A stretch of 9,035 nt of DNA from NCBI GenBank assembly GCA_018054915.1, contig JAGPIR010000040.1:1-9035 (forward strand). The letters run 5' to 3'. The translations under genes were made by a program, and so were the position numbers. Shown here one piece after another: positions 6,300 through 9,035 of the stretch. A model generated the notes under the pieces. It did no database searches and was not told where the DNA came from. It saw only the letters and a program-made list of their open reading frames with translations. The DNA is from Allobrachymonas sp. GTDB taxonomy: Bacteria; Pseudomonadota; Gammaproteobacteria; Burkholderiales; Burkholderiaceae_C. Within the stretch, counting starts at the first letter, position 1. Each line of letters begins with the position of its first letter.

Positions 6300-6743
6300 A
6301 TGTTCAAGCACATTCTAGTTCCCACAGACGGTTCCGAACTTTCGCAACAGGCCATTACGCACGCCGTTGCATTTGCCAAAGAGACCGGGGCACGCATCAC
6401 GGCCTTTTACGCCAAGCCGGACTATCAATTGGGTAATATTGGCGACGGACTTCTCAACGATTTGCTCTCGCCGGAAAAATTCGACGAGAAAGCCGATCGC
6501 CACGCCCACGAATGCCTGGAAGATGCACACCAGGCATGTGAGGCAGCCAACGTCGCATGCAATATGGTTGCCATCGCCAGCAATACGCCTTACAAAGCCA
6601 TCATCGATACAGCCGAACGCGAAGGGTGCGACCTGATTTTCATGGCTTCACACGGTCGATCCGGATTGAGCGGCCTGCTCATCGGAAGCGAGACCAACAA
6701 AGTGCTTTCACACTCGAAAATTCCGGTGCTGGTCTACCGGTAA
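6300..6743 (+). CDS. Universal stress protein, UspA family, single domain
   Basis: The product is 147 residues, one Usp domain. It begins MFKHILVPTDGSELS, with Asp10 where nucleotide-binding members contact adenine. It ends MASHGRSGLSGLLIGSETNKVLSHSKIPVLVYR, which is the ATP-binding loop followed by the last strand. The loop follows the MJ0577-type G-x2-G-x9-G-S pattern with Ala116 in place of the first glycine, then Gly119, Gly129 and Ser130. This suggests an ATP-binding member rather than the non-binding UspA type. Usp proteins are cytoplasmic, usually dimeric, and respond to starvation, oxygen or membrane stress; the partner here is unknown. It stands alone: the psiF-like gene diverges from it and rimO converges on it 102 bases downstream, with no clear terminator between them. 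Confidence 0.93.
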   Translation: MFKHILVPTDGSELSQQAITHAVAFAKETGARITAFYAKPDYQLGNIGDGLLNDLLSPEKFDEKADRHAHECLEDAHQACEAANVACNMVAIASNTPYKAIIDTAEREGCDLIFMASHGRSGLSGLLIGSETNKVLSHSKIPVLVYR

Positions 6744-6845
6744 ACAGCAGGCCACCCGTTGTAAGCACATGCTGGCCCAATCAGTAGGAGGCGAGCTTGC
6801 CTGTCCGTGAAGAAACTCTGTTCGCACATGCGCGGCACATGTTCG

Positions 6846-8231
6846 CTACACAGGCAGCGCTACCAGATCATGCCCCTCGGCAGCAACGATGCGCGCCTGC
6901 GTAAAAGCACCCACTTTCAATGTCTTGCTGATTTTTTCCGGCGGCAGCAGCTTGACGATCCCGTCAATTTCCGGTGCGTCGGCGTAACTGCGGCCCACAC
7001 CGCCCTTCTTTCCCAAACCGGGTGCACTGTCAACAAGAATCTGCATGGTACTACCCACGCGGCTCTGAAGTTTGGCCGCAGATACTTGCTCGGCCACAGC
7101 CATGAAATGCGCACGGCGTTCCTCTCGAACATCTTCCGGTAACGCACCAGGCAGGTCGTTGGCGGTGGCGCCTTCAACGGGCGAATAGGCGAAGCAACCA
7201 GCGCGGTCGATTTGTGCCTCGCGCATGAAATCGAGCAGGTGCTGGAATTCGGCCTCGGTCTCGCCCGGAAATCCGGCAATAAAGGTACTGCGTACCACCA
7301 ATTGCGGGCACAGCGTGCGCCATTGCTGCAGGCGCTCCAGGTTGCGCTCGCCGCTGGCCGGACGCTTCATGCGCTTGAGCACGTCGGGATGGCTGTGCTG
7401 GAACGGCACATCCAGATACGGCAACACCAGTCCGTCGGCCATGAGCGGCAAAATGGCATCGACCGACGGATAGGGGTACACGTAATGCAGCCGCACCCAG
7501 GCGCCATGTTTTTGCGCCAACCGCCCCAGCGCCTGCACCAGCTCCAGTGTGCGGGTCTTTAGGGGCTGGCCATCCCAGAAGCCGGTACGGTATTGAATGT
7601 CCACGCCGTAGGCCGAGGTGTCCTGGCTGACCACCAGCAGTTCCTTGACACCAGCTTCGAACAGGGCCTGCGCTTCGCGTAGTACGTCACCGACCGGGCG
7701 GCTGACCAGATCGCCGCGCAGGCTGGGGATGATGCAGAAGGTACAACGATGGTTGCAGCCTTCGCTGATCTTGAGGTAGGCGTAATGCCTGGGGGTGAGT
7801 TTGATACCGGCGGCCGGCACCAAGTCCAGGAACGGATCATGTGGTTTGGGCAGGTGGCGGTGCACCGCATCCATCACCTCTTGTGTGGCATGAGGACCCG
7901 TGACAGCCAAAACGCTCGGATGGATTTCCTGCACCAGATTGCCGCCCTCGTGCCCGGTGCGCGCCCCCAGGCAGCCAGTCACGATCACCTTGCCATTTTC
8001 GGCCAGCGCTTCGCCAATCGTATCGAGGCTTTCCTTCACGGCATCGTCGATAAACCCACAGGTATTGACAATCACCAGATCCGCCCCGGCAAAAGTCTTG
8101 CTGGTTTGGTAACCCTCCGCAGCCAGTTGCGTAAGGATCAGTTCGGAATCGGTCAACGCCTTGGGGCAGCCCAGGCTGACGAAGCCGATTTTGGGTACGG
8201 GCGCCTTGGGCGCAATGGCAACTGTATTCAT
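6846..8231 (-). CDS. rimO: Ribosomal protein S12 methylthiotransferase RimO
   Basis: RimO is a radical-SAM enzyme that adds a methylthio group to the conserved aspartate of ribosomal protein S12 (Asp89 in E. coli). The product is 461 residues with the three expected domains. The N-terminal methylthiotransferase domain has cluster cysteines Cys22 (SLGCPKALTDSE), Cys58 (VNTCGFI) and Cys87 (VTGCLGAR). The radical-SAM core has Cys159, Cys163 and Cys166 in SEGCNHRCTFCIIPSLRG. A C-terminal TRAM domain covers about the last 65 residues. SLGCPKALTDSE and IIPSLRGDLVSRP favour RimO over the tRNA enzyme MiaB. I chose ATG 8231; an ATG at 8270 in frame adds 13 residues without family support. No clear Shine-Dalgarno sequence is visible. 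It lies 118 bases downstream of phaR on the same strand, a pairing I recall from other Burkholderiales, so co-transcription is possible. Confidence 0.96.
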   Translation of the reverse strand: MNTVAIAPKAPVPKIGFVSLGCPKALTDSELILTQLAAEGYQTSKTFAGADLVIVNTCGFIDDAVKESLDTIGEALAENGKVIVTGCLGARTGHEGGNLVQEIHPSVLAVTGPHATQEVMDAVHRHLPKPHDPFLDLVPAAGIKLTPRHYAYLKISEGCNHRCTFCIIPSLRGDLVSRPVGDVLREAQALFEAGVKELLVVSQDTSAYGVDIQYRTGFWDGQPLKTRTLELVQALGRLAQKHGAWVRLHYVYPYPSVDAILPLMADGLVLPYLDVPFQHSHPDVLKRMKRPASGERNLERLQQWRTLCPQLVVRSTFIAGFPGETEAEFQHLLDFMREAQIDRAGCFAYSPVEGATANDLPGALPEDVREERRAHFMAVAEQVSAAKLQSRVGSTMQILVDSAPGLGKKGGVGRSYADAPEIDGIVKLLPPEKISKTLKVGAFTQARIVAAEGHDLVALPV

Positions 8232-8349
8232 GGCGCTATTGTCGCAGTTTGCAGCAGGCGTCCATGCCATTTATGGCCATGTCCGCCCCAAACGGCACCA
8301 CGAATTGCCGCAGCACAGGCACGGCAGCGCCACGGCCTTGCGGCGTGCG

Positions 8350-8925
8350 TCACCGCTTCGGCTGGAAAGCCTTCAGCCATTGCTGCATACCCGCCTGGTA
8401 TTGATGCTGCGCCTGCTCCTGCATCTGCTGCAGAAGCTGGCCCGACTGGGCGGTATAGCTGTGCGTCATGTCCTGCATCATCTTCTGCCAGTTTTCCATA
8501 CCGAACCCTGGTGCACGCTCCATCATCTTCTTGTGCATGTCGGTAAAGGCCTGAATGCTATTTTCCAGGTTTGCGCCAAAAAATCCCTGCATGGCATGCC
8601 CGTAAAAACGAATGATGTTGGACAGCACCGCCTCGCTAAAAATCGGGCTGCCCCCAGCCTCCTCTTCCAGGATGATCTGCAGCAAAATGCTGCGCGTGAG
8701 GTTCTCTCCGGTTTTGGCATCGCGCACGACGAAAGGCGTACCCTGCATCACAAGTTCCTTGACCTCGGCCAGCGTGATGTAGCTGGAACCGGCCGTATCG
8801 TACAGGCGGCGGTTGGGGTATTTCTTGAGCACGCGCATGCCCGCATCTTCAGCGGCCGCTGTTTGGGCGCCGGACGCGGATTGAGCCTTGGTGCTGGACG
8901 TACGGGAAGTATTGGCGGCATTCAT
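8350..8925 (-). CDS. phaR: Polyhydroxyalkanoate synthesis regulator PhaR
   Basis: PhaR represses phasin and its own gene when no polyester granules are present, and leaves DNA by binding to granules. The product is 191 residues from ATG 8925. The DNA-binding domain starts at about residue 31 with RVLKKYPNRRLYDTAGSSYITLAEVK and continues through VVRDAKTGENLTRSILLQIILEEE, which is nearly invariant in the family. The accessory domain includes SNIIRFYGHAMQGFFGANLENSIQAF. The tail, about residues 157-185, is rich in glutamine and methionine. The first 30 residues are a low-complexity Ser/Ala/Thr segment absent from the Cupriavidus protein as I recall it. ATG 8838 (MRVLKKYP) is an alternative start, and neither has a strong Shine-Dalgarno sequence. 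No phaC, phaA or phaB lies in the window. It is upstream of rimO on the same strand. Confidence 0.94.
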   Translation of the reverse strand: MNAANTSRTSSTKAQSASGAQTAAAEDAGMRVLKKYPNRRLYDTAGSSYITLAEVKELVMQGTPFVVRDAKTGENLTRSILLQIILEEEAGGSPIFSEAVLSNIIRFYGHAMQGFFGANLENSIQAFTDMHKKMMERAPGFGMENWQKMMQDMTHSYTAQSGQLLQQMQEQAQHQYQAGMQQWLKAFQPKR

Positions 8926-8967
8926 GATGAGGCAGATTTCCGGAAAATCGATACAGGCCGGCAGGAA

Positions 8968-8997
8968 ATTACCACCCCTGCCAGAACGGCTAGTCAA
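8968..8997 (-). promoter_or_regulatory. Possible promoter of phaR
   Basis: On the minus strand, TTGACT (plus 8992-8997) and GGTAAT (plus 8968-8973) are separated by 18 bases. The -35 is good and the -10 matches four of six positions. A second -10-like CATAAT lies at plus 9007-9012, but its -35 position holds no match. Either would leave a leader before 8925, supporting translation from there. Confidence 0.3.
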
Positions 8998-9035
8998 AAC
9001 ATGGCAATTATGCTAACCGATGCCACACATGCCCG

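Noticed and set aside
6789..6802. AGGCGAGCTTGCCT as a terminator between usp and rimO
   Set aside because: The stem is only about five pairs with a G-U pair, and no T tract follows on either strand.
7749..8546. A 265-codon plus-strand open frame
   Set aside because: It crosses the antisense of rimO, the intergenic gap and part of phaR, both well-recognised genes on the minus strand.

Overview
The window looks like an ordinary stretch of a betaproteobacterial chromosome, probably order Burkholderiales. The grounds are the unfused nuoC and nuoD genes in the order nuoA-B-C-D, NuoC and NuoD sequences of the Bordetella/Alcaligenaceae type as I recall them, and a PhaR regulator lying next to rimO. 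Composition is moderately GC-rich and even, apart from AT-rich intergenic regions. Family assignment below order level is inference.

Layout. Positions 1-2736 (minus strand) hold the start of the respiratory complex I operon, read nuoA, nuoB, nuoC, nuoD; nuoD runs off the left edge. A sigma70-like promoter for it lies at 2843-2870. Diverging from it at 3080-3955 (plus) is a ten-helix DMT/EamA exporter that resembles YddG. Next, also on the plus strand and with its own promoter, is sdaA (4119-5489), an iron-sulfur L-serine ammonia-lyase. A small exported PsiF-repeat protein (5566-5835, minus) converges on sdaA. A 464-base gene-free region follows, then a single-domain universal stress protein (6300-6743, plus). 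The right end is minus-strand: rimO (6846-8231), the methylthiotransferase for ribosomal protein S12, and upstream of it phaR (8350-8925), regulator of polyhydroxyalkanoate storage.

Function. NuoA-D form the start of the proton-pumping NADH dehydrogenase: a membrane subunit, the N2-cluster subunit, and the two subunits that help build the quinone site. SdaA turns serine into pyruvate, and PhaR controls storage of carbon as polyester. The universal stress protein and RimO are general housekeeping or stress functions. Apart from the nuo cluster and the phaR-rimO pair, the genes look independently transcribed.

I found no mobile element, CRISPR array, tRNA, rRNA, toxin-antitoxin pair, defence locus or new multi-gene system. 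The points worth a second look are small: a palindrome over the predicted nuo transcription start, a near-identical internal repeat in the PsiF-like gene, a terminal cysteine in SdaA, and unexplained inverted repeats in the intergenic regions.
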